7,421 nucleotides of DNA. It comes from an uncultured Eubacterium sp. (GTDB taxonomy: Bacteria > Bacillota > Clostridia > Lachnospirales > Lachnospiraceae). Of the stretch, positions 1-7,256 are shown piece by piece. Position 1 is the stretch's first letter; the number at the start of each line of letters is the position of its first letter. The notes below the pieces were generated by a model that saw only the letters and a list, made by a program, of their open reading frames with translations, had not been told where the DNA came from and did no database searches. The DNA lies in the NCBI GenBank assembly GCA_900545725.1, contig URAI01000109.1, positions 1 to 7,421 on the forward strand, given 5' to 3'. A program made the translations under genes and the position numbers.

Positions 1-3
1 CTA

Positions 4-10
4 CACCCTT
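4..10 (-). promoter_or_regulatory. Possible ribosome binding site of the gene after comEC
   Basis: AAGGGTG on the minus strand lies 13 bases after the comEC stop codon, with the window ending 3 bases further on. There is no terminator in the gap, so a co-transcribed gene probably begins just beyond base 1. In many Firmicutes this is holA (DNA polymerase III delta subunit), but nothing in the window shows its identity. Confidence 0.35.
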
Positions 11-23
11 GTTTCAACAAATC

Positions 24-2945
24 TCAATTTATAGTAAAACTCTCCCCATCTGACCTGATTTTTATCTGTCCATGTTCTGATGTAACCATTGCTTTAATAT
101 TTTTTTCATGCAGCCGCTCCATAACTTTTTCAGACGGATGGTGATATCTGTTATTAATTCCACACGAAATAATAGCAGCCTCTGGTTTTATTTTATCAAG
201 AAATATGTCGCTGCTTGAGGTCGAAGAACCGTGATGTCCTGTCTTTAATACTGATATATCACATAATCTGTTATTATCAAGCATATATTTTTCTGCTGTT
301 TCCTGAGCATCTCCCATCATTAACATTTTATATTTACCATATGATATCATATAAGAGGCTGAATAATCATTAGGACATGAATAATCATAATCTGGTGTTG
401 GATGAACGCATTTTATCACAGTATTATATTCATCATTAATACTTCTCTCTGATGTCTTATTTTCAGACAATGATTCATTATCTATTTGCCAGGTATCATT
501 ATTTTTGTTGTCATAGTTTCTAAGATTACCAGCAACTCTGCCTTTATAAATATAATCTCCTGCCTTTATATACTCAACATTTATTCCATGCTGCAATGCC
601 GCATTTTCAAGTTTGCAATATGATTTATCTTCCGATTTATTCTTAATATCCGGCAATATAATATTACTAATCGTAAATGTTTTATCTGTCATATTGATTA
701 ATTCAATTACGCCATTTATATGATCTGCATCGGAGTGGCTTATCGTTATACAGTCAAGCTTTGTAATGGCTCTTGCTTTAAGAAATGGCATTATTCTATA
801 TTTTCCCACCTCTTTTATATCAGTACTTCCACCATCAAACATATATACAGAATTATCAGGAAGTCTTACTACAATTCCGTCTCCCTGTCCTACATCCAGC
901 ATATTAACTTCAAAACCACACGGCTCTTTATAAAAAAGAATAATACATGATATGATCAACATGACCGGCGTATATATTAATATCCTTCCTGCACCCTTAA
1001 GTACATTATCAATTATTATATTTTTTACAATTGCATGATTTTTTGATACTACATCTGACCTCTGATAATATTTACCATTATTATCCTTATACATATTAAA
1101 ATTTATAGCATTATTATTTTTAATACCATTATATATTTTTATATTATCAGCTTCTTTAATATTGCTACTCACTCTAATGCGATCACATATTTTAAATATT
1201 TCATCTATCTTTGTATTATCACTTATTTTTATATTGTCATTCATTGTAATGTTATTAAATCTTTGCATATATATTGTGATAAAATTTTCATATACTATTA
1301 CAATAATAATAAATATAAATATAATCATATAATATATAATAATTCTTTCCACCGACGGTCTGCCTGTTACTATTACAGAACATTTAAGACGTTGTGTCAG
1401 ACTGCATAGTATGTCATATATTCTAAGAATATAATGTGATACACCTATCATAAATGTACCTGCTGTTATATTAAACAGCCCTGCAATGGCTGCAAGCACT
1501 GAACATAACATAAGTAAAGACATTAATGGAATTACTGCCATATTAAGAAATATTCCATAAGGCGGAAACTCTGAATAATTATAAAGTACTACCGGCAATG
1601 TCACTATATTAACTGAAATGCTGAATAAAAAAGCTTCCGTAAGATACTTTACAATATATTTTATTATTTTATGAACATTTTTCTTATTATTGTATTCCGT
1701 AATTTTCTCATTTATAAAATTGTCTTTTATACATTTTAATATATATGAGAAAGTATATTTTAATGACGGATACACCAGCGAAATGCCTATAACTGCCCCG
1801 AATGATAATTGAAATGCCGAATTTTCGATTACATATGGATTATCATATATTAAAATGATTGCGGCTAATGATAGTGACGTCATAATATCATAGGTTCTTC
1901 CAAGAACCTGTGCTGTTAAACTGATAATAAGCATTATCACAGCCCTTTTTGTAGATATGGCATTGCCTGTCATAATACCATAACAGATTATTATAGATGA
2001 AGCTGCTGTTGCTGCTTTTATAAAGCTGATTCCAGACTTCCTTAAAATACTATATATTGTCATTCCAATAAGACTTATATGCAGGCCACTTATTGCAAGC
2101 AGATGTGAAATTCCATTTTTCTGGTACATTTCCCGGATATCACCATCTAACATGCTCTTATCTCCAAGAACCATAGATATAAATATTCCTGCATCATCAC
2201 TATCAGATATATCAGAATATATGCTTTTAAATCTTTCTTTTAATTCATACAGTTTATAATATAATTTTCTCTGATATAATCTGAATGTATGCCTAATATC
2301 ATCGTAAATACTGGTTTTATTATCATTAAGCGTTTGACTGCCTGAAACATTTCCATAATCTGACATATTATAACTGTTACTGTCCATAACATATATTTTT
2401 TTAGCATTAATCTTATATCGTATATTAAGAGAACGATAATATATCTTACTATCAAAATTACCTTCATTTCTTGCATTATCAAAGGCTGTCGCTTCTCCTT
2501 CAATATGTACTTTGTCGCCGGGTTTTATTGTAACATCACTTATATTAGCTATAAGTATTATATCATCTGCAGATATATCCTTATTTTCTTTTAATACAAG
2601 CTTTGCCCTGTCAAGTATTAATTGTATATATGTCTCCTTATCAGTTCTTGAAATGACTACTGCCTCTGCTTCAACCTGCGTTTTGTTATAACTTTCTATA
2701 TAAGAATCAGTTGTAATTGGTGTTGTATGTGATATTCCATTAAGATATGCAGCAATAAGTACTGCTGCCATAAAGATACCGCAAACTATACGGTTACGAT
2801 ACAGGCACTTCTTACTATATAATAATATCATGCCTGCAGATATTGCTATTAGCGCAAATATAATTATCCGGCTTCCATGAGCTGCAAAACTACATATACT
2901 CGCAAATATGCATAAAATAGCAGCACATGTAAATGGTCTTTTTAT
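24..2945 (-). CDS. comEC: ComEC/Rec2-family DNA-uptake channel protein, full length, apparent ATA start
   Basis: This is the polytopic membrane channel that carries single-stranded DNA into the cytoplasm during natural transformation. Reading from ATA at 2945 gives 973 residues, normal to slightly long for Firmicute ComEC; an in-frame TAG lies at 2963-2961. The N-terminus (KRPF, then hydrophobic segments) fits the DUF4131 region. Numbering from the internal ATG at 2831 (add 38 for full length): the Competence domain spans about 215-520 with the hallmark HLLAISGLH at 243-251. The C-terminal metallo-beta-lactamase-fold domain begins near 641 (VNMLDVGQGDG) and carries HSDADH at 699-704, GD at 840-841, TGHHGSS at 864-870 and HH at 897-898, so the metal and nuclease-type residues look intact. 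An Asn/Ile/Lys-rich hydrophilic stretch at 529-615 separates the membrane domain from the last helix. The family call is near certain. The start is inferred from homology and ribosome-site placement; 2831 is the conventional alternative but lacks a ribosome site. Confidence 0.93.
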   Translation of the reverse strand: MKRPFTCAAILCIFASICSFAAHGSRIIIFALIAISAGMILLYSKKCLYRNRIVCGIFMAAVLIAAYLNGISHTTPITTDSYIESYNKTQVEAEAVVISRTDKETYIQLILDRAKLVLKENKDISADDIILIANISDVTIKPGDKVHIEGEATAFDNARNEGNFDSKIYYRSLNIRYKINAKKIYVMDSNSYNMSDYGNVSGSQTLNDNKTSIYDDIRHTFRLYQRKLYYKLYELKERFKSIYSDISDSDDAGIFISMVLGDKSMLDGDIREMYQKNGISHLLAISGLHISLIGMTIYSILRKSGISFIKAATAASSIIICYGIMTGNAISTKRAVIMLIISLTAQVLGRTYDIMTSLSLAAIILIYDNPYVIENSAFQLSFGAVIGISLVYPSLKYTFSYILKCIKDNFINEKITEYNNKKNVHKIIKYIVKYLTEAFLFSISVNIVTLPVVLYNYSEFPPYGIFLNMAVIPLMSLLMLCSVLAAIAGLFNITAGTFMIGVSHYILRIYDILCSLTQRLKCSVIVTGRPSVERIIIYYMIIFIFIIIVIVYENFITIYMQRFNNITMNDNIKISDNTKIDEIFKICDRIRVSSNIKEADNIKIYNGIKNNNAINFNMYKDNNGKYYQRSDVVSKNHAIVKNIIIDNVLKGAGRILIYTPVMLIISCIILFYKEPCGFEVNMLDVGQGDGIVVRLPDNSVYMFDGGSTDIKEVGKYRIMPFLKARAITKLDCITISHSDADHINGVIELINMTDKTFTISNIILPDIKNKSEDKSYCKLENAALQHGINVEYIKAGDYIYKGRVAGNLRNYDNKNNDTWQIDNESLSENKTSERSINDEYNTVIKCVHPTPDYDYSCPNDYSASYMISYGKYKMLMMGDAQETAEKYMLDNNRLCDISVLKTGHHGSSTSSSDIFLDKIKPEAAIISCGINNRYHHPSEKVMERLHEKNIKAMVTSEHGQIKIRSDGESFTIN

Positions 2946-2952
2946 ATAACCC

Positions 2953-2960
2953 CCACCTTT
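2953..2960 (-). promoter_or_regulatory. Ribosome binding site that decides the comEC start
   Basis: On the minus strand AAAGGTGG (one mismatch to AAAGGAGG, followed by three more G) ends 7 nt before ATA at 2945-2943. It directly follows an in-frame TAG stop. No ATG, GTG or TTG occurs in frame between the stop and the ATG at 2831, and the bases before 2831 (TCTGCAGGC) show no comparable site. This spacing is what makes ATA the likely initiation codon. Confidence 0.75.
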
Positions 2961-2985
2961 CTATATTAAAATATTTTTTTAAAAC

Positions 2986-3036
2986 AAAAGGTCTTTCACC
3001 CACTTATGAGCAAGCTTATATAGGTTTAGACCTTTT
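2986..3036 (-). terminator. Terminator-like hairpin between the GerMN gene and comEC
   Basis: On the minus strand a perfect 9-bp stem pairs AAAAGGTCT (3036-3028) with AGACCTTTT (2994-2986). Inside it, ACCTAT (3025-3020) can pair with GTGGGT (3003-2998), using two G-U pairs. The 3' arm runs into T-rich sequence (CCTTTTGTTTT) and then A-rich sequence. The position, 57 bp after the GerMN stop and about 25 bp before the comEC ribosome site, suggests an intrinsic terminator or an attenuator that limits comEC readthrough. The loop is long and the stem AU-rich, so strength is uncertain. Confidence 0.55.
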
Positions 3037-3092
3037 AATCCTGATGTCATAATATATGATTAATAATATATTATTCTTGTCATGGTACATAA

Positions 3093-4025
3093 TTATTTCT
3101 GCGCAGATTCTATAATATATAAATTAAAATTAAATTCCTGATCCAGATTAATATTCTCCCTGAACGTCTTTGCACTATTACCATTAACAAGAATCTTTAC
3201 CGAATTAACATTTTCAAGCCTGCACAGGGTATTAACAATTGAATACAAGGATACCTCACCCGATACATTGACCATTTCAGTTAAAAATACAGAGCTTAGA
3301 TTGACATAACATACTCCATTGCTTGTAGAAACTCCAAGTACTTTAAGATCCTTTGGAACTGTCGGGAAATTCTCGGTATTATCAGCACCATTTATAAGCT
3401 TTTCAAGTACAATCTTTTCAAGTGATACATTTTTACTATAAGCAATCTGTTCACGCTTTTCAACAAGCTTATCACCAAGCTTATTAGCATAATACAAGTC
3501 AATGGTCTTCCATTCTACACTTTCAAACATTTCATTTGAATCATCAACAAAATCATCCACACCCATAATGCCTATAACAGTACCGTCTTCATATGTGGCA
3601 TCTTTTCCATCGATATAGAATTTAATATACCGTATATCAGGAATCTGTGTCAGAGTCTTAACTATAGCCGCTCTTAATAATATTTTTCTTGCATTCCCCA
3701 TATCATTATATTCTTTGGAAAAATATATATTTATTACAGAATTCTTAATACTACAATCTGTTATTTCAACGTTATCCGGCTTAATCACATTATAATCGTC
3801 TTGTTTCTGTACTTCGTTCATCAGACGTATAAATTCATTTGCCATATCATATTGTGATAGATTTTCATCAATATCAACGTATTTTTCAACCAGCTTATTA
3901 CCTGAATTATTCATATAATATACGACATGGTTACTCTTTTTTTCAGCTCCACATCCGGTTAATAATACCGGCATAACAAGCATCAATATAGCTGTAAGAA
4001 CAGCTTCCACTCTTCTGATTAACAT
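3093..4025 (-). CDS. GerMN-domain lipoprotein with two tandem GerMN modules
   Basis: The 310-residue protein starts with a lipoprotein signal peptide: RR at 4-5, a hydrophobic core to about 22 and lipobox LTGC with the lipidated cysteine at 25. It should therefore be anchored on the outer face of the membrane. Two related modules follow, about 34-145 and 173-290. Each opens with a similar strand (VVYYMNN..NKLVEK and IDLYYANK..DKLVEK), indicating an internal duplication, and each has the hydrophobic strand pattern of GerMN (Spo0M-unrelated, named after GerM of Bacillus). The second ends with the typical VKILVNG. GerMN is thought to be a binding module linked to the cell wall or spore surface; it has no catalytic motif. 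The gene begins 17 bp after the kinase stop with GTGAGG just before ATG, so translation is probably coupled. Its position suggests an accessory to the kinase, as LpqB is to MtrB in Actinobacteria; that role is inference. Confidence 0.85.
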   Translation of the reverse strand: MLIRRVEAVLTAILMLVMPVLLTGCGAEKKSNHVVYYMNNSGNKLVEKYVDIDENLSQYDMANEFIRLMNEVQKQDDYNVIKPDNVEITDCSIKNSVINIYFSKEYNDMGNARKILLRAAIVKTLTQIPDIRYIKFYIDGKDATYEDGTVIGIMGVDDFVDDSNEMFESVEWKTIDLYYANKLGDKLVEKREQIAYSKNVSLEKIVLEKLINGADNTENFPTVPKDLKVLGVSTSNGVCYVNLSSVFLTEMVNVSGEVSLYSIVNTLCRLENVNSVKILVNGNSAKTFRENINLDQEFNFNLYIIESAQK

Positions 4026-4042
4026 ATATCCTCACTTTAACT

Positions 4043-5530
4043 CTACTCGTTATCTTCAATATAATTCAATGGTACTCTTACTGTAAAAGTTGTTCCCGAA
4101 CCCTCTTCACTATGAAGTTTTACTGTTCCATGGTGCATAAGAATTATCTTTTTTACAATTGCAAGACCAAGACCTGTTCCACCTGTCTGTCGTGAACGTG
4201 CTTTATCAACCCTGTAAAATCTGTCAAATACCATGTCCTGACTCTCTTTTGGTATACCAATTCCTGAATCTTCAACTCTTATATAAAAATACTGGTAATC
4301 TGCATTAAGTGATACATGTACCCAACCGTCTATATTATTATATTTAATTGCATTATCAACAAGATTAGATATAACCTGTGAGAATTTAACCTCATCAATC
4401 TCTGCAACTACCGGTCTGAAGCTTTCAAATAAAATCTCGATATTCTTCTTCTCAGCAATCGGTTTAAGCCTTGTAAGAACCATTTCCATAAGTTCATTTA
4501 CATTGACGGATGTAATACTAAGGTCTGATACCGGCTTATCCATTCGAACAATAGATAGCAAATCTTCTATTATCTTACTTTCTCTGTCTATCTCCTTAGT
4601 TATATCCTGCATAAATTCTTTATACAGCTCTATTGGTACATCCTCCTGCATATTAAGTGAATCTGCAAGTACTTTAACTGATGTAATAGGTGTTCTTAAC
4701 TCATGTGATACATTAGATACAAAATCCTGACGTCTTTCATCAAGCAATGATGCCTTGTCCATAATAGTATTAAATTTTTCGGCAAAATCCTTAAGCTCTG
4801 TATATCCCACTGGTTCAATACGCTTCTCTATATGTCCGTTAGCTACATCATCAACTATATCAAATGCCTTTCTAAATGACTTTCCAAATATTTTCGTGAC
4901 AACATATGCAAATGTTACAATAATAGCAATTATTCCTATCATAACAATACCAATCTTAGCATATATATCATCTTCAAATGATACAACATCTGATATTCCT
5001 ATATCTACAATTACAACACCAATAATTGTATTTTTTCTTATAGGTGCGACTGCTTCTATAGCTCCATTACTTATATTACTTTCCGTAAGACTTTTTTTAT
5101 TTTCAAATGTACTTATAACCTTAGAATTAATTACACTTTTCCCCGTCTCAAGCGAATATGAATCCATATCTACAATATAATCTGTATTAACAACTCTTAT
5201 CCTTAATGAATCCATGTTAGAAAACTTAACCATCTCTTCATACAATCCGCCTGCCTTTGCCTCTGCCAGCGTATTATATCTCATAAATTCTCCAGCAATA
5301 GCCGCTGCCTTAGTCTGTACAGCCGCTATTTCACTATTAATAAGGCTCTGGTGATAAAAATAATCAACCATCCAGCATATTCCAATCATCGGAATAACAG
5401 AAAAAAGCATAATAATAACAAACAGCCTTAAATATACACTTTTTAAATGCCTTTTTATACTATACAATATATCTTTTATTGACTTTTTGCCTTTGTGGCT
5501 TTTAAATTCATCTTTTTTTCTGCCTAACAA
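4043..5530 (-). CDS. Membrane sensor histidine kinase with HAMP domain, TTG start
   Basis: The 495-residue kinase has a basic N-terminus, a first membrane helix at about 34-56, an extracytoplasmic sensor of roughly 135 residues (Cache/PAS-like fold is a guess), a second helix at about 192-214 and a HAMP linker to about 265. HisKA follows with VSNVSHELRTP, phospho-acceptor His276 followed by Glu277. The ATPase domain has the N box NLVDNAIKYN (389-398), DSGIGIP (421-427), FDRFYR (435-440) and GGTGLGLAI (450-458), so it appears fully active. No PAS domain is visible between HAMP and HisKA, unlike Bacillus WalK. It is the cognate partner of the regulator 72 bp upstream. TTG at 5530 is the only usable start downstream of an in-frame TGA at 5551-5549; AGGG at 5541-5538 gives a modest ribosome site 7 nt away. 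A PhoR/WalK-like name is reasonable, but the stimulus is unknown. Confidence 0.93.
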   Translation of the reverse strand: MLGRKKDEFKSHKGKKSIKDILYSIKRHLKSVYLRLFVIIMLFSVIPMIGICWMVDYFYHQSLINSEIAAVQTKAAAIAGEFMRYNTLAEAKAGGLYEEMVKFSNMDSLRIRVVNTDYIVDMDSYSLETGKSVINSKVISTFENKKSLTESNISNGAIEAVAPIRKNTIIGVVIVDIGISDVVSFEDDIYAKIGIVMIGIIAIIVTFAYVVTKIFGKSFRKAFDIVDDVANGHIEKRIEPVGYTELKDFAEKFNTIMDKASLLDERRQDFVSNVSHELRTPITSVKVLADSLNMQEDVPIELYKEFMQDITKEIDRESKIIEDLLSIVRMDKPVSDLSITSVNVNELMEMVLTRLKPIAEKKNIEILFESFRPVVAEIDEVKFSQVISNLVDNAIKYNNIDGWVHVSLNADYQYFYIRVEDSGIGIPKESQDMVFDRFYRVDKARSRQTGGTGLGLAIVKKIILMHHGTVKLHSEEGSGTTFTVRVPLNYIEDNE

Positions 5531-5602
5531 CCAACTGCCCTGCTTCCCTCAAATAATCAGATAAGAATAGATCAATAAACAATTCTGAACATATGCACAC
5601 AT

Positions 5603-6295
5603 CTACTGATGCTGGAAATAATAACCGACTCCCCATCTTGTGTGAACATACTTAGGATCACTTGGATTCTCCTCTATCTTTTCTCTCAGTCTACGCACAT
5701 GTACATCAACCGTTCTTGCATCTCCCGGATAATCATATCCCCATACTGTATTAAGAAGATTTTCCCTGCTGTATACCTTGCCGGGATTAAGTGCAAGCAG
5801 TTCAACCAGATCGAATTCCTTAGCTGTAAGGTATATATCCTTACCACCGATAGTAAGATTTCTGCTGTCTATATCTATACACATATCTCCGGCATTAATA
5901 ACATTCTTTTTAATCTTTTCAGGCTCTCTTTTGGAATTACGTCTTAAAATTGCCTTTATTCTTGCCTTAACTTCCAGTATATTAAATGGCTTTGTAATAT
6001 AATCATCAGCTCCATATTCAAGTCCCAATATCTTATCCATATCATCCCCCTTAGCAGTAAGCATAATAATCGGAACATTGGAAAATTCCCTGATTCTTTG
6101 ACAAACTTCCATCCCATCCATCTTAGGGAGCATGATATCCAGTAAAATAATATCATATTCGTTATTTTGTGCTGCCTGCAATGCTTCTTCACCATCAAAT
6201 GCACATTCAACTTCCATTCCATCCTGCTCCAGACTGAACTTTAATCCTTTAACTATTAACTTTTCATCATCAACCACTAATACCCTGTTAGCCAT
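5603..6295 (-). CDS. OmpR/PhoB-family response regulator, WalR/VicR-like
   Basis: The 230-residue protein is a cytoplasmic DNA-binding regulator phosphorylated by the adjacent kinase. The receiver domain (about 3-118) has the acidic pair Asp9-Asp10, phospho-acceptor Asp53 in LLDIMLPKMDG, Thr80 and Lys102 in TKPF, so all switch residues are present. A short linker leads to a winged-helix domain at about 130-228, ending in DVHVRRLREKIEENP and a WGVGYYF wing, strongly like WalR/YycF (VRRLREKIEDNP, RGVGYY from memory of the family). The ATG is preceded by GGAAGGA at good spacing. Length is typical. WalR-like proteins control cell-wall turnover in Bacilli, but yycH/yycI/walJ neighbours are absent here, so equivalence to essential WalR is not claimed. 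Possible targets include its own operon. Confidence 0.93.
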   Translation of the reverse strand: MANRVLVVDDEKLIVKGLKFSLEQDGMEVECAFDGEEALQAAQNNEYDIILLDIMLPKMDGMEVCQRIREFSNVPIIMLTAKGDDMDKILGLEYGADDYITKPFNILEVKARIKAILRRNSKREPEKIKKNVINAGDMCIDIDSRNLTIGGKDIYLTAKEFDLVELLALNPGKVYSRENLLNTVWGYDYPGDARTVDVHVRRLREKIEENPSDPKYVHTRWGVGYYFQHQ

Positions 6296-6348
6296 TTTTC
6301 TTTTCCTTCCATATATAGACCCCTATTTTAGATTAACTGTGCTTTAAT

Positions 6349-6354
6349 ATTATA
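6349..6354 (-). promoter_or_regulatory. Possible -10 element upstream of the regulator gene
   Basis: The 81-bp gap between comEA and the regulator contains a perfect TATAAT on the minus strand, but no recognisable TTGACA-like element lies 16-18 bp upstream (that position falls at the comEA stop). The region is AT-rich, so chance is likely. No terminator is visible here; the signalling genes may be read from the comEA promoter, from this site, or both. Confidence 0.25.
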
Positions 6355-6376
6355 TATACTTTTTTATCCATATCTA

Positions 6377-7090
6377 TTATATACATATCATATCTTTTAT
6401 CTTTGTATATGCTGCTTCTTTTATTCCTGAAATATTCTTAATATCTTCCGGCTTATTAAAACTGCCTATACTGTTTCTGTAATCTATAATATCAGCCGCT
6501 TTTGACTCTCCTATCCCAGGAAGTGTCATAAGCTGTTCCTTAGTTGCCGTATTAATATTAATAAGTCCACTATTTCCATTGGAAATGCTGTTACCTGAAG
6601 ATGTATTTCTTTGTATCTGTCCTGAAATATTATCACCTGATACTGTGCCCATACCATTATCCTGTGGTATCTCATCTATGGAAGGAACATATATCTTCTG
6701 TCCATCAGTTACCTTATCAACAAGATTAAGATATGTTTCATCTGCATCCTGTGCAAATCCACCTGCAAGCTCAACTACTTCAAACAGCCTGCTGTCAGCT
6801 TCACAAGTATATACACCCGGATTTACAATTGCACCACACACATGTACATATATCTTATCTTTATCACCATTACTAATATCAGCGCAAACACTGCTCTCTT
6901 CCTGTTTAAGACTGTTCTTGACTGCATTGTCATCTATATCTATTTTTATATTCTGCTGTAATGAATTATCATTTTGTTTATTATTATTTTTCTGATATAA
7001 ATAAATGCATCCGCATATTATCACTATCAATATAGCAGCTATATATTTTATATAGACTATATATTCTTTTTTTGTAAATTTATTAATCAT
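6377..7090 (-). CDS. comEA: ComEA, membrane-anchored competence DNA receptor
   Basis: The 237-residue protein binds incoming double-stranded DNA at the cell surface and passes it to ComEC. A single N-terminal membrane anchor at about 11-32 is followed by a charged stalk. A SLBB-type domain at about 79-137 (KIYVHVCGAIVNPGVY ... DGQKIYVPS) comes next, then a Gly/Ser/Asn-rich linker at about 138-173, then a C-terminal helix-hairpin-helix pair at 175-237 with ININTATKEQL, LPGIGESKA (190-198) and a second hairpin ISGIKEAAY. This is the complete Firmicute ComEA layout. The ATG is preceded by AAGGAG with 8-nt spacing. It is first in the minus-strand cluster, separated from comEC by a signalling cassette, whereas in Bacillus comEA and comEC are near neighbours. 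Confidence 0.94.
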   Translation of the reverse strand: MINKFTKKEYIVYIKYIAAILIVIICGCIYLYQKNNNKQNDNSLQQNIKIDIDDNAVKNSLKQEESSVCADISNGDKDKIYVHVCGAIVNPGVYTCEADSRLFEVVELAGGFAQDADETYLNLVDKVTDGQKIYVPSIDEIPQDNGMGTVSGDNISGQIQRNTSSGNSISNGNSGLININTATKEQLMTLPGIGESKAADIIDYRNSIGSFNKPEDIKNISGIKEAAYTKIKDMICI

Positions 7091-7101
7091 ATGTGTATCT
7101 C

Positions 7102-7135
7102 CTTATACTATAAATTATATATTCATAAGTATAAG
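7102..7135 (-). promoter_or_regulatory. Hairpin in the comEA leader overlapping the ribosome site
   Basis: In the minus-strand transcript CTTATACT (7135-7128) is a perfect 8-bp complement of AGTATAAG (7109-7102), with an 18-nt AU-rich loop. The 3' arm includes the first three bases of the comEA AAGGAG site. Formation would partly mask ribosome binding. The stem is AU-rich and weak, so function is uncertain. Confidence 0.4.
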
Positions 7136-7157
7136 TTCCCCTTTGCACACATTTATA

Positions 7158-7186
7158 ATTCTACCTAAATTTTGAAAATATTACAA
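7158..7186 (-). promoter_or_regulatory. Probable sigma-A promoter of comEA
   Basis: On the minus strand TTGTAA (7186-7181, two mismatches to TTGACA) is followed after exactly 17 bp by TAGAAT (7163-7158, one mismatch to TATAAT). Transcription would start near 7151 and leave a leader of about 60 nt before the comEA ATG. This is the best match in the region for the minus strand. Confidence 0.5.
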
Positions 7187-7196
7187 CCCCTGTTGT
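7183..7196. promoter_or_regulatory. Dyad ACAAC-N4-GTTGT over the comEA -35 element
   Basis: A perfect 5-bp inverted repeat with a CCCT spacer overlaps the putative comEA -35 hexamer (7186-7181). The GC content of the dyad stands out from its AT-rich surroundings. It is a candidate operator where a repressor or activator could act on comEA. No known regulator consensus is recognised. Confidence 0.35.
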
Positions 7197-7236
7197 CAGA
7201 TATTTTATATAATATTTAACTTTTGATTATCTATTA

Positions 7237-7256
7237 TATGATACTCCCTTATCATA
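7237..7256. promoter_or_regulatory. Dyad TATGATA-N6-TATCATA
   Basis: A 20-bp element with perfect 7-bp inverted arms around CTCCCT lies midway between the two divergent promoters and abuts the tandem repeats that start at 7257. Its size fits a binding site for a dimeric transcription factor; it is too short and AT-rich to be a convincing terminator. The factor is unknown. Confidence 0.35.

Noticed and set aside
720..950. Plus-strand open frame of 76 codons
   Set aside because: It is antisense to the metallo-beta-lactamase-fold domain of comEC and has no ribosome site or promoter.
4755..5180. Plus-strand open frame of 141 codons
   Set aside because: It is antisense to the kinase sensor and HAMP region, has no ribosome site, and its Ile/Thr/Ser-rich composition is what the complement of that gene yields.
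5956..6222. Second minus-strand frame inside the regulator gene
   Set aside because: It is an out-of-frame shadow; the regulator frame carries all receiver motifs.
5603..6295. Naming the regulator walR outright
   Set aside because: The winged-helix tail is WalR-like, but the kinase lacks a PAS domain and the usual walRK neighbours are missing, so orthology is not shown.
6579..6995. Plus-strand open frame of 138 codons
   Set aside because: It lies fully antisense to comEA, whose domains are clearly recognisable; composition is Ser/Leu/Cys-rich without a recognisable domain.
7233..7238. TATAAT on the minus strand as a second comEA promoter
   Set aside because: The hexamer is perfect, but the position 17 bp upstream reads ATAATT, not a -35 element, and the surroundings are AT-rich.
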